From Myroides injenensis M09-0166 (GTDB lineage: Bacteria > Bacteroidota > Bacteroidia > Flavobacteriales > Flavobacteriaceae), in NCBI RefSeq assembly GCF_000246945.1, contig NZ_BAEX01000006.1, positions 1 through 64,000 of the forward strand: 64,000 bases of DNA, in the 5' to 3' direction. Positions 8,782 to 18,051 of the stretch are shown piece after piece. A program made the position numbers and the translations under genes. The notes below the pieces were generated by a model. It had not been told where the DNA came from. It did no database searches and worked only from the letters and a program-made list of their open reading frames with translations. Positions within the stretch are counted from its first letter, which is position 1, and the number at the start of each line of letters is the position of its first letter.

Positions 8782-11031
8782 TTATTTTTTTGGGAAATGA
8801 AATTCAACACTAGTTCCTAAGTTTTCTTCTGAATGGATATGTAGTTCACCTTTAAGAAAACGGATACGTGATTGTATATTATGTAAGCCAGCAGACTGAC
8901 TTTGTTTGATATTTTCTATCTTAAATCCTTTACCGTCATCTTCAACGGTAATGAAATATTCTTTTTCATCTTCAACAAATTGAATAATTATTTGTGATGG
9001 ATTGGCATGTTTAATCGAATTATTTACAAGTTCTTGGATAATTCGATAGACCAGTAACTGGTTATCTTGATTAAGTTTTTTTGTATAGCTTAAGAATTGT
9101 ACATCAATATCTAAATTTGGATTTGACATTCTTGAGGCATATTCTTTTAATGCTTCTTCTAGACCATACTTAACTAATAAATCGGGCATTAAGTTATGAG
9201 CGACTCTTCTAAGCTCATCTACTGCATTGTCTAAATAAGCAATAGACTTTTTCATTTCTTCTTTTGAAGAATCATTTATCTTACTATTGAGGTTAGTCAA
9301 CTGTATCTTTGTCCCAGATAATAAGCCACCTAAACCATCGTGTAAATCTCTTGCTAGACGTGCTCTTTCTTGTTCTTGTCCTTCTAATAAAGCTGTTAAA
9401 GTTGAGATCTTCGTTTTTTGGCGCTCTTGTTCTAATTCTAGACTATGTAACTCTTCTTTTTGCTTCATACTTTTATTACGTTGTTTAAATAAGTATAATA
9501 ATGTTATTATTAATAGGGCAAATCCAATAGATATAGCGATAAAGTAATCATTTAGCTTTTCTTTATAAGAGAGCTCCTTCTTATAGTTCTGAATATCGAG
9601 TAGTTTAGTTTTGTTTTCAAGTTGGGAGAGTTGAAGTGCTTGTTCATGTTTATGAGCTTGCAACTCACTTAATTCCAGTTTTTTTCGTTGGTTATCTTCA
9701 CTTAGCTTCAGGTTTTCAAGTTCTTGTTTTTGTTGAATTCCTAAGGATTGCATAAGTTTTATTTGCTGCTCTTTCTTTTCAGATTCTAGTTTTAACGTAC
9801 GTAACTGTTGCTTTTGTTGTTCTTTTTCGAATTGAGATTCTAAGCGCTTACTGATCTCCATTTTTTCATGATCATAAATAATACTATATGTTTCCATGTA
9901 AAGTTTATGGAATTGCAATGCATCATAATAGTTCTTTTCACGTTCACTTATTCTAGTTAGGCTTTCATAAATTGACAGGAGAATATTATTATCTACTAAG
10001 TTACTTGATTTTACTTTCATCAATGCGGAAAGCAAATAGCTTTTAGCCTGTTCTGTGTCATTTTCTTCAATAGCTAGTTCTGCCATTATTCCATAAGCAG
10101 AAGCCAAATGGTTAATTTGTCCCGTTTGTTCGGCTATTTCTTTTGCTAATTTTGTATATTCTCTTACCTTATGGCGTTCGCTTTGTGGATAATAGTGTAA
10201 GTATAAGTTAGCTAGGTTATTTGCCACAAAAGATAAATTAGATGCAGATGCAATAGTATCTTTATTGTTTTCATATGTGTCAATAGCTAGCTTATAGTAT
10301 TTTTCTGCAAGATTTCGCAATTCAATATTTGTGGGTTTTTGTACAAATTGCACTTCATATAAATATCCCATCATCATGTAAGCATCAAATATAGCATTAG
10401 CATTTTTCTGTTTTATGGCTAGTTCTAAAGTTAGTTTACTATATTTTTCTTGTAGTTCGAAATCATTCCAATTTGCATAAATACTTGTTAACTCTTTATA
10501 TGTTGCTGAAAGTCTCGATAATCTTGAGGAAGAAGAAGGAGCTTGTTCTAATAACTTTACAGCATTAATAAAATTCTGAACTGCTTGTGCTTCTTTGTTA
10601 TTTCTTGTATTCAGCCAACCAATACAATAATTTACATAACCTTTTATTTCAAAGTCATCAGTTCGATCTGCATATTTTTGTGCTTGTAGAATACTTTCAT
10701 TTGCTGCTTCTATTTTTTCTTCTATTCTATAATTCATAGCAAGAATACAATAGAGGTAAGCTGTATATTTTGAATTACCTTTTTCTTTACTCAAAGCAAT
10801 ATTTTGTTTGAGCAAGTTAAGAGCATTTTCCTGTTGATCATGAAAGAAAAGCGCTTGTGCATATTTTCCAGCAATTTCAAAACTCTCTGATGTTCCTTTT
10901 TTTACGTTATTGTATTGTTGATTATAATTGGATAATATATCTTGACCTACTGCCAATGGGCTTATGAATAATACTAAGAGTAGTATTATAAGCGAAAATT
11001 TATGCTGTTGGTTAAGTAGGTTTCTTTTCAT
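8782..11031 (-). CDS. TPR-containing sensor histidine kinase (HisKA_3 type)
   Basis: Membrane sensor kinase. Order of domains: signal sequence (LIILLLVLFISPLAVGQ), a long periplasmic alpha-solenoid of tetratricopeptide-like repeats (about 30-390), a coiled coil rich in Glu/Gln/Lys (about 395-490), one membrane helix (FIAISIGFALLIITLLYLF), a second coiled coil, then the HisKA_3 dimerisation box with phosphoacceptor H564 in RARLARDLHDGLGG. The HATPase domain shows ELVNNSIKHA (N box), VEDDGKGF (G1) and GLHNIQSRI. Its partner regulator follows after 3 bases. The architecture is typical of Bacteroidota, in which the TPR region is thought to be the sensor; the signal is unknown. Confidence 0.93.
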   Translation of the reverse strand: MKRNLLNQQHKFSLIILLLVLFISPLAVGQDILSNYNQQYNNVKKGTSESFEIAGKYAQALFFHDQQENALNLLKQNIALSKEKGNSKYTAYLYCILAMNYRIEEKIEAANESILQAQKYADRTDDFEIKGYVNYCIGWLNTRNNKEAQAVQNFINAVKLLEQAPSSSSRLSRLSATYKELTSIYANWNDFELQEKYSKLTLELAIKQKNANAIFDAYMMMGYLYEVQFVQKPTNIELRNLAEKYYKLAIDTYENNKDTIASASNLSFVANNLANLYLHYYPQSERHKVREYTKLAKEIAEQTGQINHLASAYGIMAELAIEENDTEQAKSYLLSALMKVKSSNLVDNNILLSIYESLTRISEREKNYYDALQFHKLYMETYSIIYDHEKMEISKRLESQFEKEQQKQQLRTLKLESEKKEQQIKLMQSLGIQQKQELENLKLSEDNQRKKLELSELQAHKHEQALQLSQLENKTKLLDIQNYKKELSYKEKLNDYFIAISIGFALLIITLLYLFKQRNKSMKQKEELHSLELEQERQKTKISTLTALLEGQEQERARLARDLHDGLGGLLSGTKIQLTNLNSKINDSSKEEMKKSIAYLDNAVDELRRVAHNLMPDLLVKYGLEEALKEYASRMSNPNLDIDVQFLSYTKKLNQDNQLLVYRIIQELVNNSIKHANPSQIIIQFVEDEKEYFITVEDDGKGFKIENIKQSQSAGLHNIQSRIRFLKGELHIHSEENLGTSVEFHFPKK

Positions 11032-11079
11032 TAGCCGAAAATAATTGCGGTTTTATATTTATAGAAAATAGATAGATGC

Positions 11080-11676
11080 TTAATTTTTAAATTTTATTCT
11101 AATTAAGTGATATTCACCTTTGTCAATGATTTGATTTAAGTTGTAATCAATGAAGAAGTAAATATATATTTGTTTAGTTTCTAAATTTTTCCAATCATTT
11201 AACTCGCTATTTTGGTACAAACCATGGATAGTCCATTGATAGATATCCCATTCAGCTGATGTACCAACTTTCTCGACCCTCTTATCCTTTTCAGAAGCAT
11301 AAAATAGGTATTGATGACCTTTAGTTGAGTTTATAGGATAATTTTTATTATTATCTATTGCAGGTGCAAAGCCAGTGCCTGGACTAAAGAAAGAAAGATC
11401 TTGTAGGGATATACCCTCATAGTTTTTTGTCGCTAGTTTATCTTCAGTTACTAAAACTTGTGCTGCTCTGAATTTTCCATTACCTACTAAATATGATTTA
11501 TTTAAGTAATCTATACTAAAGGTATCTCGTTTTAAGGTTATTTTATTACTTTTTTTATTTAAGATTATCGATTTGTTTCCCTGAGTAATCTTAAGACTTG
11601 TGTCTAGCGGCTGTTCTTGTGCAAACGAAAAAAATGGTAGTAATACCAATACCACTAGTAAATGTATTTTTCTCAT
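11080..11676 (-). CDS. Hypothetical secreted protein
   Basis: Not recognised. A clear signal peptide is present (MRKIHLLVVLVLLPFFSFA, then QEQ). The mature part is about 178 residues and looks beta-rich with several Tyr/Trp motifs (WDIYQWTIHGLYQ, QIYIYFFIDYNLNQIIDKGEYH). The last motif, DYNLNQIIDKGEYH, resembles an EF-hand or dockerin-like calcium loop but lacks one of the acidic spacings, so this is not claimed. It sits 48 bases upstream of the kinase gene on the same strand and may share its transcript, which would make it a candidate accessory sensor. Confidence 0.6.
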   Translation of the reverse strand: MRKIHLLVVLVLLPFFSFAQEQPLDTSLKITQGNKSIILNKKSNKITLKRDTFSIDYLNKSYLVGNGKFRAAQVLVTEDKLATKNYEGISLQDLSFFSPGTGFAPAIDNNKNYPINSTKGHQYLFYASEKDKRVEKVGTSAEWDIYQWTIHGLYQNSELNDWKNLETKQIYIYFFIDYNLNQIIDKGEYHLIRIKFKN

Positions 11677-11774
11677 TTTTTTATTTTATGTATTACAAAG
11701 ATACCTAAAGAATAAGGTATTAGTACTCACTTTTATTAGTGATATTTTTTGCTAAAGTTCATTTGTAAAATTTT

Positions 11775-11782
11775 TACTTTTG
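11775..11782 (+). promoter_or_regulatory. Bacteroidota -7 box for the MBL hydrolase gene
   Basis: TACTTTTG matches TAnnTTTG and lies 28 bases before the ATG. A TTG about 23 bases upstream could serve as the -33 element. Confidence 0.55.
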
Positions 11783-11809
11783 TATTAATAAATGGAAAAT
11801 AGACAATAA

Positions 11810-12538
11810 ATGAAAATATTACCTTTTAAAGTTGAGGAAAGACTGGATAATGGTCAGAATATTGAGTTATTTCCTTCCTTATTGGTTTTTAGTAACGGAA
11901 CGAAATATTTAGTTGATTGTGGATATTCATGTACTTTTGAAGAGTTTGAAAAAGAGGTTAATATAATTGGATATTCAATATCTCAATTAGATGGAATTAT
12001 TATATCTCATGACGACATAGATCATTTGGAAGGATTAGCAAAATTTAAAAAGGCTAACCCCAATTTAATCATCATTAGCAGTGCAATAGAAAGAGATTCG
12101 ATAGAGGGAACTATTCCTGCAGAAAGACTTGTACAAGTTCAGGATTCTTTAGCTTTTGTACCACAAGAACAACGAGGATGGGTATTGCAATTTGCAGAAC
12201 AACTAAAGAATATTGAACGCTTTCCTGTCAACAGAACCTATGCGGATGGTGATTATATTGAAGGTGAGTTAAGAGTTGTTTATACACCTGGCCACACTAA
12301 AGGACATCTTTCATTGTTTCATGAACCAAGTGGGATTTTAGTTGCTAACGATGCATTGGTAATAGAAGAAGGAAACTTTAATATTGCCAATCCCCAATTT
12401 ACTTTAGATATAGAACAGGCTATAAAATCTGTAAAGAAGCTAAAAGAATTACAACCTTCAAAAATAATATGTTATCATGGTGGCGTAATGGAAAGTGATA
12501 TTGATAGTAAATTAAACGATTTGCTTTTGAAATACTAA
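11810..12538 (+). CDS. Metallo-beta-lactamase-fold hydrolase
   Basis: A 242-residue stand-alone metallo-hydrolase. The metal motif is HDDIDH (in IIISHDDIDHLEGL), with later ligands expected in TPGHTKGHLSLF, the Asp of VANDALVI and the His of ICYHGG. The fold positions fit glyoxalase II/quorum-lactonase-like subfamilies, but nothing in the sequence fixes the substrate. There is no signal peptide, so it is cytoplasmic. It is monocistronic, with its own promoter box and a terminator at 12580. Confidence 0.85.
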   Translation: MKILPFKVEERLDNGQNIELFPSLLVFSNGTKYLVDCGYSCTFEEFEKEVNIIGYSISQLDGIIISHDDIDHLEGLAKFKKANPNLIIISSAIERDSIEGTIPAERLVQVQDSLAFVPQEQRGWVLQFAEQLKNIERFPVNRTYADGDYIEGELRVVYTPGHTKGHLSLFHEPSGILVANDALVIEEGNFNIANPQFTLDIEQAIKSVKKLKELQPSKIICYHGGVMESDIDSKLNDLLLKY

Positions 12539-12579
12539 CAGCAGATGTTAAATATAATACAACTAGATAATTGTTTATA

Positions 12580-12609
12580 AAAAAAAGCTACACTAGGTAG
12601 CCTTTTTTT
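12580..12609 (+). terminator. Intrinsic terminator after the MBL hydrolase gene
   Basis: GCTAC / GTAGC hairpin with flanking A-run and T-run (one bulged C on the right arm). It can work in both directions. Confidence 0.7.
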
Positions 12610-12771
12610 AGCACTTTACTAAAAACAATTAAGTTTTTCTTTTCAGGAATTTTTACAAATGTAAGAGATTCGTATGTTTTATGCTTATTTATGCAATACA
12701 TTTATTGGATACTAAATGTTAATGAAATTAACAGATATAAGTAAGGATATGTGGTTACTATTGCGATAAAT

Positions 12772-12809
12772 AAAAAACCTCAAAAGTGATTAAGCTTTTG
12801 AGGTTTTTA
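12772..12809 (-). terminator. Terminator downstream of tRNA-Ser
   Basis: Near-perfect hairpin AAAAACCTCAAAAG / CTTTTGAGGTTTTT immediately past the 3' end of the tRNA gene on the minus strand. Confidence 0.8.
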
Positions 12810-12810
12810 G

Positions 12811-12895
12811 CAGAGAGGAAGGGATTCGAACCCTCGATACGTTGCCGTATACACACTTTCCAGGCGTGCGCCTTCGACCACTCGGCCACCTCTCT
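12811..12895 (-). tRNA. tRNA-Ser (anticodon GGA)
   Basis: Read on the minus strand it folds as a class II tRNA of 85 nt. The 7-bp acceptor stem AGAGAGG/CCTCTCT is followed by discriminator G. The D arm starts GCCGAGTGG. The anticodon loop contains CTGGAAA, giving anticodon GGA. A long variable arm follows (GTGTATACGGCAACGTATC region), and the T arm is GGGTTCGAATCCC. The long variable arm and G discriminator are serine identity features. The 3' CCA is not encoded. It stands alone, not in a tRNA cluster, with its own terminator. Confidence 0.95.
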
Positions 12896-12967
12896 CTGTC
12901 TATTAGTCTGCGAATATATAAATTATATTGTAATATCTAATAATGTACTATTCTATTAAAAATAACT

Positions 12968-13999
12968 TTATTCAGCTTCCATTTCACCACAAATTGGTGT
13001 TTCAAAAGCAGTCTTGAAATCTACAATATCTTTTTTGCTTAGTAGATACATTAACTTGGTAATTGCCGCTTCTGTAGTAATATCTTTTCCAGAAATAACA
13101 CCTATCTCTTTTAATTCAGTACTCGTTTCATATTTGCCCATGTGGACACTTCCACTAGAGCATTGGGTTACATTAATAACTTTTAGACCATTTTTAATAG
13201 CTTCACTTAAGGTAGAAATAAACCATGCTTCAGTAGGAGCATTACCAGAGCCATAGGTTTCTAAAACAATACCTTTTAAATCTTTGATATTTAAAATCGC
13301 CTCTAGCACATTTTGTTGAATACCCGGGAATATCTTTAGAATCATTACGTTTCTTGACATTTCTTTGTGTACTTTCAGTGGTAACTTTTCATTTGAGTAC
13401 ACAAGTAAGGGCTTATTGACTCTTAGATTAACTCCAGATTCTGCTAGATGAGGTATGTTAGGAGATGTAAAAGCATTAAATAATTCTGCACTTACCTTTG
13501 AAGTTCTGTTTCCTCTATATAATTTATATTCAAAATACAAGCAAACTTCTTGAATAACAGGTTTGTCATCATGCTGTAAAGCTGCAACTTGAATAGCTGT
13601 TATTAAATTTTCTTTTGCATCCGTACGCAAATCTCCAATCGGTAATTGAGAACCAGTTAGAATTACTGGTTTATGTAAATTCTCTAACATGAAACTTAAT
13701 GCAGAAGCAGAATAAGACATAGTATCCGACCCATGTAGGATTACAAATCCATCAAATTTATCATAATATTCTTCTACTACACTTGCCATTTGCACCCACA
13801 TTTCTGGACGCATATCAGATGAATCGATAGGAACTTCAAAGGAATAAGTTTCAATTGAACAATCTAATAAATGTAATTCTGGTATGCGTTCTACTAATTG
13901 ATCAAAATTAAAAGCACGTAGAGCTCCTGTTTTAAAATCTTTAACCATACCAATCGTTCCACCAGTATAGATTAGTAGAATAGCAGGTTTCTTATTCAT
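12968..13999 (-). CDS. ansA: Type I L-asparaginase
   Basis: Hydrolyses asparagine to aspartate and ammonia; cytoplasmic form, as no signal peptide is visible. First catalytic Thr in LLIYTGGTIGMV, second in VILHGSDTMSYSASAL (the conserved HGTDT-like motif appears here as HGSDT, so Ser replaces Thr in one position), followed by KPVILTGSQLPIG and the later ETYGSGNAP. Length of 343 residues is normal. Its start overlaps the end of the acyltransferase gene by 8 bases, so the two are translationally coupled. The HGSDT variant is common in type I bacterial asparaginases and is not expected to abolish activity. Confidence 0.92.
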   Translation of the reverse strand: MNKKPAILLIYTGGTIGMVKDFKTGALRAFNFDQLVERIPELHLLDCSIETYSFEVPIDSSDMRPEMWVQMASVVEEYYDKFDGFVILHGSDTMSYSASALSFMLENLHKPVILTGSQLPIGDLRTDAKENLITAIQVAALQHDDKPVIQEVCLYFEYKLYRGNRTSKVSAELFNAFTSPNIPHLAESGVNLRVNKPLLVYSNEKLPLKVHKEMSRNVMILKIFPGIQQNVLEAILNIKDLKGIVLETYGSGNAPTEAWFISTLSEAIKNGLKVINVTQCSSGSVHMGKYETSTELKEIGVISGKDITTEAAITKLMYLLSKKDIVDFKTAFETPICGEMEAE

Positions 14000-15128
14000 T
14001 ACTTTGTATTTTGAGTTTATTAATTACAGGATTAGCATACATCGCTAAAAAGTTTTCTACAACCACCTTATTACACTTATCTACTCTAAGTTCCAGTCTT
14101 CTTTCAAACAATTGTTTTGCTTGTTCAGTATATTTATCAGCAAAGAGCGAAGTATTATTTAATATATCGTAAGCTATATAGTTTGTAGGCCATAAATAAT
14201 AATTAGCTACTATAGAATGGTCAATTACATTAGCTACTCCTTGCATTTGTTTATTAATTTTATCTGTAGAATTAGCTACTTCGTCTAGTTCATGATTTAA
14301 AACATCGCCTATATGAATATGAATACCACGTTTTTGCCCAATAATACCACTGTAAAGATTGATGAAATCTTCATTGCGATCTTTTATATAATCTTCATTA
14401 TTTGCTTTTGCTATAATTTGCGGCATTTTTAATGCGTCTGTAGGGTCGTATTCATATGAAATAGAAACAGGAACTATTCTAATTTTCTTAAAATATTCCA
14501 TAATATTTGACTCATCTGATGCCATACCTAGCATTTTTAGTACTCCTTGGTGTGTAGCGTCATTTCCGTCTTTTGTTCTTCCTTCCCTTTGAGCAATCCA
14601 CACTGATCTATTTTCTTCTGTTAATAAATGATGAATATACTCAGACATTATTTTAGAACTTTCTAATAATTCCCTAGGTGGTAAACCTCTTTTTACTAAG
14701 AAATTTCTATTGACTTTTGCAAGTGCTAGTAGGAAAGATTTTTGTACTAAATTATCTCCAATTGCTGACGCTGTCATGATTAACCCATGGTCTTTCAATG
14801 CTACGTTTAGCAAAGAAGTATCCATGATAATATCACGATGATTGGAAATATATAAATAAGGTGTATCTTTTTCTAATTTTTCGAATCCAGAAGTGGTTAA
14901 TCCACTTGAACTTTTTTCTAAAATTCGTTGAATTGAATGATAAGCAAATTCATCTTGAAATTGCTGTATAGACTTTACTTCTCGAAGTGCTTCCATCCAT
15001 TCTTCCTCTTTTTTATTCGGAAAAGTAAATCCCATTAAAGCTTTAATCATTGGGTGTTTAGAAATCTGTTTTAAGACTTCATTTACCTCGTGATCTTGGT
15101 AATGGCGTATTGAGTCAAACTTAGACAT
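13992..15128 (-). CDS. PlsC-like glycerol acyltransferase family protein
   Basis: Predicted membrane-associated acyltransferase. The H-x4-D active-site motif appears as NHRDIIMDTSLLN at about residues 96-108, and a later GRTKDG segment in WIAQREGRTKDGND fits the acyltransferase G-x-R substrate motif. At 378 residues it is longer than a plain PlsC and includes a helical C-terminal extension seen in the Bacteroidota subfamily often annotated as 1-acyl-sn-glycerol-3-phosphate acyltransferase. It overlaps ansA by 8 bases and follows tatD after a 41-base gap, so tatD, this gene and ansA probably form one operon. The acceptor is unproven. Confidence 0.8.
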   Translation of the reverse strand: MSKFDSIRHYQDHEVNEVLKQISKHPMIKALMGFTFPNKKEEEWMEALREVKSIQQFQDEFAYHSIQRILEKSSSGLTTSGFEKLEKDTPYLYISNHRDIIMDTSLLNVALKDHGLIMTASAIGDNLVQKSFLLALAKVNRNFLVKRGLPPRELLESSKIMSEYIHHLLTEENRSVWIAQREGRTKDGNDATHQGVLKMLGMASDESNIMEYFKKIRIVPVSISYEYDPTDALKMPQIIAKANNEDYIKDRNEDFINLYSGIIGQKRGIHIHIGDVLNHELDEVANSTDKINKQMQGVANVIDHSIVANYYLWPTNYIAYDILNNTSLFADKYTEQAKQLFERRLELRVDKCNKVVVENFLAMYANPVINKLKIQSNE

Positions 15129-15169
15129 TATCGTGCTTTATTATTGTAAACAATTGTATGTTTTTGTTG

Positions 15170-15940
15170 TTAAATTCCAAAAACAGCTTTTGAATTTGCT
15201 GTTGTTTGTTTTGCTATTTCTTCAAGTGGTATATCATAAATAGTAGCTAGTTTTTCTGCTATATTTACGATGTAAGCACTTTCATTTCTTTTTCCTCTAA
15301 AAGGAGTCGGTGCAAGATACGGAGAATCAGTTTCTAATACGATCTCTTGCAAAGGGATTTTGTTAAGAAATTGATCAATTTTTCCATTCTTGAAAGTTGC
15401 TACTCCACCTATTCCTAATTTTAAATTATAGGATAAAGCTGTATTAGCTTGTTCTTCTGTACCTGTAAAGCAGTGAAATATCCCTCTTAAATCATTTCCT
15501 TTTTCCTTTTCAAGGACTTCAAAAACTTCATTAAACGCATCTCGACAATGAATATTAATGGGAAGCTTATATTTTTTTGCAAGCTGAATTTGTTTTTGAA
15601 AAGCCTCTTGTTGAATTTCTAAAGTACTTTTATCCCAGTATAAATCTACTCCAATTTCTCCAATTGCATAAAATTTCCTTCTTGCTAGCTCTTGTTCTAC
15701 AAAGGCTAATTCATTTAAATAAGTATCGGGTTTTACATCAGTTGGATGCAACCCCATCATTAAAAAAATATGATCTGGAAATTCTTCTTCTAGTTCATAC
15801 ATTTTTTCTGTATAGCTAGAGTCAATCGCTGGTATAAAAAAACGTGTAACACCATTAGATATTGCACGATTTATTGTTTCTTTGCGATCATCAGCAAAGG
15901 CATCAGAATACAAATGAGTATGTGTGTCTGTAAAAATCAT
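15170..15940 (-). CDS. tatD: TatD family metal-dependent DNase/hydrolase
   Basis: A 256-residue TIM-barrel metallohydrolase of the TatD family. All signature motifs are present: DTHTHLYSDAF (first His pair), AIGEIGVDLYW (bridging Glu), PINIHCRDA (His), GIFHCFTGT (His) and LETDSPYLAP (Asp). Family members have 3'-5' exonuclease or D-aminoacyl-tRNA deacylase-like activities; which applies here cannot be read from sequence. First gene of a likely tatD-acyltransferase-ansA operon, with a clear promoter box upstream. Confidence 0.93.
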   Translation of the reverse strand: MIFTDTHTHLYSDAFADDRKETINRAISNGVTRFFIPAIDSSYTEKMYELEEEFPDHIFLMMGLHPTDVKPDTYLNELAFVEQELARRKFYAIGEIGVDLYWDKSTLEIQQEAFQKQIQLAKKYKLPINIHCRDAFNEVFEVLEKEKGNDLRGIFHCFTGTEEQANTALSYNLKLGIGGVATFKNGKIDQFLNKIPLQEIVLETDSPYLAPTPFRGKRNESAYIVNIAEKLATIYDIPLEEIAKQTTANSKAVFGI

Positions 15941-15978
15941 TCCTAGGGGTATTTTTTTATTTTGCTATTCCAAGACTA

Positions 15979-15986
15979 CAAAAGTA
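15979..15986 (-). promoter_or_regulatory. -7 box upstream of tatD
   Basis: The minus strand reads TACTTTTG, a full TAnnTTTG match, 38 bases before the tatD start. No obvious TTG -33 element at the ideal distance. Confidence 0.5.
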
Positions 15987-16019
15987 CCTTATAAATTGAA
16001 TTAAAACTATATTTAAGTG

Positions 16020-16457
16020 ATGGAAAACTTAAAAGAACTACTAAAAAAAGAAGGATATAAGAAAGTTACATTTAAAATATCACGTACACAACACTTATTT
16101 ATACGTGCTAAAATTAATGGTGTAATTGGTGATTTTATATTAGATACAGGTGCATCTAATAGTTGTATTGATTTTGCACATATAGAAATGTTTAATGTAA
16201 TTCCTTCTGATTCAAAAACTAAAGCTTCTGGAGCGGGAGCCAATGGTATGCATACTCAAGTAACTTATGATAACCATTTACAATTGGGAAGATGGCATCA
16301 TAAGAACTTTAATTTTGTGATAATTGATTTAACTCATGTGAATATTGCATTAACAGAGTATAAAACAAAAAATGTTCACGGTATAATAGGTTCAGATGTT
16401 TTATTGCAGGGTGAAGCAATAATTGATTACAAGAACAAAGTACTTTATATTAAATAG
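16020..16457 (+). CDS. Retropepsin-like clan AA aspartic protease
   Basis: A 145-residue single-domain protein with the hallmark DTGASNSCIDF (catalytic Asp in the DTGA motif) at about residues 42-52 and the second psi-loop motif GIIGSDVL near the C-terminus. Retropepsins act as homodimers, each chain giving one Asp. A GTG codon precedes the ATG by 3 bases; I chose the ATG. There is no signal peptide, so it is likely cytoplasmic. It is divergent from tatD and ends 1 base before the convergent DUF3109 gene. The substrate is unknown. Confidence 0.8.
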   Translation: MENLKELLKKEGYKKVTFKISRTQHLFIRAKINGVIGDFILDTGASNSCIDFAHIEMFNVIPSDSKTKASGAGANGMHTQVTYDNHLQLGRWHHKNFNFVIIDLTHVNIALTEYKTKNVHGIIGSDVLLQGEAIIDYKNKVLYIK

Positions 16458-16458
16458 A

Positions 16459-17034
16459 TTAAAGTTTTTGCTTACTCCATTCTGCAGCAACCTCTTCTAA
16501 TTCCGTATACCAATCTTCTCCATATTTACGAATTAATGGAGCTTTTAAGAATTTATATACTGGTACTTGTAGTTCTTTACCTAGTACGCAAGCGTCACTA
16601 CAGATATGCCATTTGTCATAATTTACTGCTGAAAAAGAAGAAAACTCTTTAATTCTTATAGGGTATAAGTGGCAAGAAATAGGCTTTTTCCAGTCTATAA
16701 GTCCTTCATTATAAGCTTTTTCAATTCCACAAAGAGCCATTTGATTTTCATAAATTACGTAAGCACATTCTCCTCCTTCAATAAGTGGGGTTTCATATTC
16801 CCCGTCTTCACCTATTATTGTAGTTCCTTGTGATGCAATGGCTTCAATCCCTTCAGGTCTTAAAAAAGGTTTTACTTTGTCATATATCTCATTCATTATG
16901 TCTACTTCTGCTTCTTCTACAGGAGCACCTGCATCACCATCTATACAGCATTGACCTTTACAAGCTGAAAGATTACAAACGAATTCTTTTTCAAGAACTT
17001 CCTCTGAAACGATAGTTTTTCCGATTTGAAACAT
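16459..17034 (-). CDS. DUF3109 family cysteine-rich protein
   Basis: About 191 residues from the chosen ATG (MFQIGKTIV). The N-terminal cysteine cluster CNLSACKGQCC, with later Cys in GGECAYVIYE, MALCGIE, ISCHLYPIR and WHICSDACV, matches DUF3109, related to the YkgJ-type zinc or iron-sulfur binding proteins. The pattern suggests a metal or cluster site, but the function of the family is unknown. The longer frame adds 9 residues without support. It has a good promoter box just upstream (17059). Confidence 0.88.
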   Translation of the reverse strand: MFQIGKTIVSEEVLEKEFVCNLSACKGQCCIDGDAGAPVEEAEVDIMNEIYDKVKPFLRPEGIEAIASQGTTIIGEDGEYETPLIEGGECAYVIYENQMALCGIEKAYNEGLIDWKKPISCHLYPIRIKEFSSFSAVNYDKWHICSDACVLGKELQVPVYKFLKAPLIRKYGEDWYTELEEVAAEWSKQKL

Positions 17035-17058
17035 AATAGAATGATTTAAAAATGCGTG

Positions 17059-17066
17059 CAAAAATA
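17059..17066 (-). promoter_or_regulatory. -7 box upstream of the DUF3109 gene
   Basis: The minus strand reads TATTTTTG, matching TAnnTTTG, about 25 bases before the chosen start. Confidence 0.5.
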
Positions 17067-17424
17067 CAAATCTTTACGCTATAATAATTTTATAGGGGCA
17101 TCGCTGATGTTATTTTATAATCATCCTAAATAATATTTTTCTAAAATTAACTGTGCGATGGTTTGAAAACCAATAAGATATTATGTTTGTAATTTTAAGC
17201 ACTTCCTTGCAAATCCTTAATTTTTGAATTAATCATTTAAGTGGTGTTATGATAAGTAGTAAAAACGATTGACTCTTATTAGTTGTTTGTTATGTTCTGT
17301 TGTTTTTATAAATTAGTGATATTTATATTTAAAAATTTATTGTTTATATAGTATATTGTAATGATAATGAGTTGAAATGATTTATTTTAGATTCATTGTT
17401 TGTAATTACTTTAAATATATTAAT
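17067..17424. other. Intergenic stretch before marC
   Basis: About 360 bases with no gene. It contains only a small palindrome TGGTTTGAAAACCA near 17159 and AT-rich sequence. No firm promoter box was found for marC, although one must lie here. Confidence 0.4.
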
Positions 17425-18000
17425 ATGGATTTTAGTTTTCGTGATACTATTAGTGTAACAATGATCTTATTTGCCGTTATAGATATTTTAGGATCTATTC
17501 CGATTATTGTTGATTTACGAAAACGAGTAGGTCATATAGAATCAGAAAAAGCGACATTAGTATCCGCTATTATTATGATTGCTTTTTTATTTATAGGAGA
17601 GCAATTATTAAATTTAATAGGTATTGATGTAAATTCATTTGCAGTAGCGGGTTCGTTTGTTTTGTTTTTTCTTGCTTTAGAAATGATATTAGGTATTCGA
17701 TTATATCGTGATGATACTCCCTCTACAGCATCAATTGTTCCACTTGCTTTCCCGTTGATTGCTGGCACAGGAGTACTTACAACTATTTTGTCTTTGCGTT
17801 CGCAATATGCTACAAGCAGTATCATGTTAGGGATTTTAATTAATATGATTTTAGTTTATGTAGTGTTAAAGTTATCGTCTAAAATTGAAGCTCTTTTAGG
17901 AGCTAGTGGTCTGGGAATCATAAGGAAAGTGTTTGGGGTTGTGCTTTTAGCTATTGCTGTTAAATTATTTAGTGGTAATGTTAAAGGGTTGTTTGATTAG
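17425..18000 (+). CDS. MarC family integral membrane protein
   Basis: A 191-residue protein with six predicted membrane helices, for example VTMILFAVIDILGSIPIIV and FAVAGSFVLFFLALEMIL. The conserved MarC motifs DILGSIPI and the central PLAFPLIAGTGVLTTIL are present. MarC proteins were once linked to multiple antibiotic resistance, but this link was withdrawn and the function is unknown. The chosen ATG (MDFSFRDTIS) removes 16 residues of doubtful sequence. It is followed by two small genes on the same strand (51 and 9 base gaps). Confidence 0.85.
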   Translation: MDFSFRDTISVTMILFAVIDILGSIPIIVDLRKRVGHIESEKATLVSAIIMIAFLFIGEQLLNLIGIDVNSFAVAGSFVLFFLALEMILGIRLYRDDTPSTASIVPLAFPLIAGTGVLTTILSLRSQYATSSIMLGILINMILVYVVLKLSSKIEALLGASGLGIIRKVFGVVLLAIAVKLFSGNVKGLFD

Positions 18001-18012
18001 GTAATATTTTTG

Positions 18013-18020
18013 TACTTTCG
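18013..18020 (+). promoter_or_regulatory. Possible -7 box before the small membrane protein gene
   Basis: TACTTTCG differs from TAnnTTTG by one base. A TTTG with 17 bases spacing lies at the end of marC, giving an acceptable -33/-7 pair. Confidence 0.4.
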
Positions 18021-18051
18021 GACAATAAAATCAAATACTTTATCATAGATA

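Noticed and set aside
9287-9547. Plus-strand frame inside the histidine kinase
   Set aside because: Shadow of the H-box and coiled-coil region; Cys/Ser-rich translation typical of antisense frames.
11080-11676. EF-hand-like loop in the secreted protein upstream of the kinase
   Set aside because: DYNLNQIIDKGEYH only partly fits the calcium loop spacing; not enough to claim calcium binding.
13014-13256. Plus-strand frame inside ansA
   Set aside because: Shadow of the asparaginase gene; no start context or recognisable protein.
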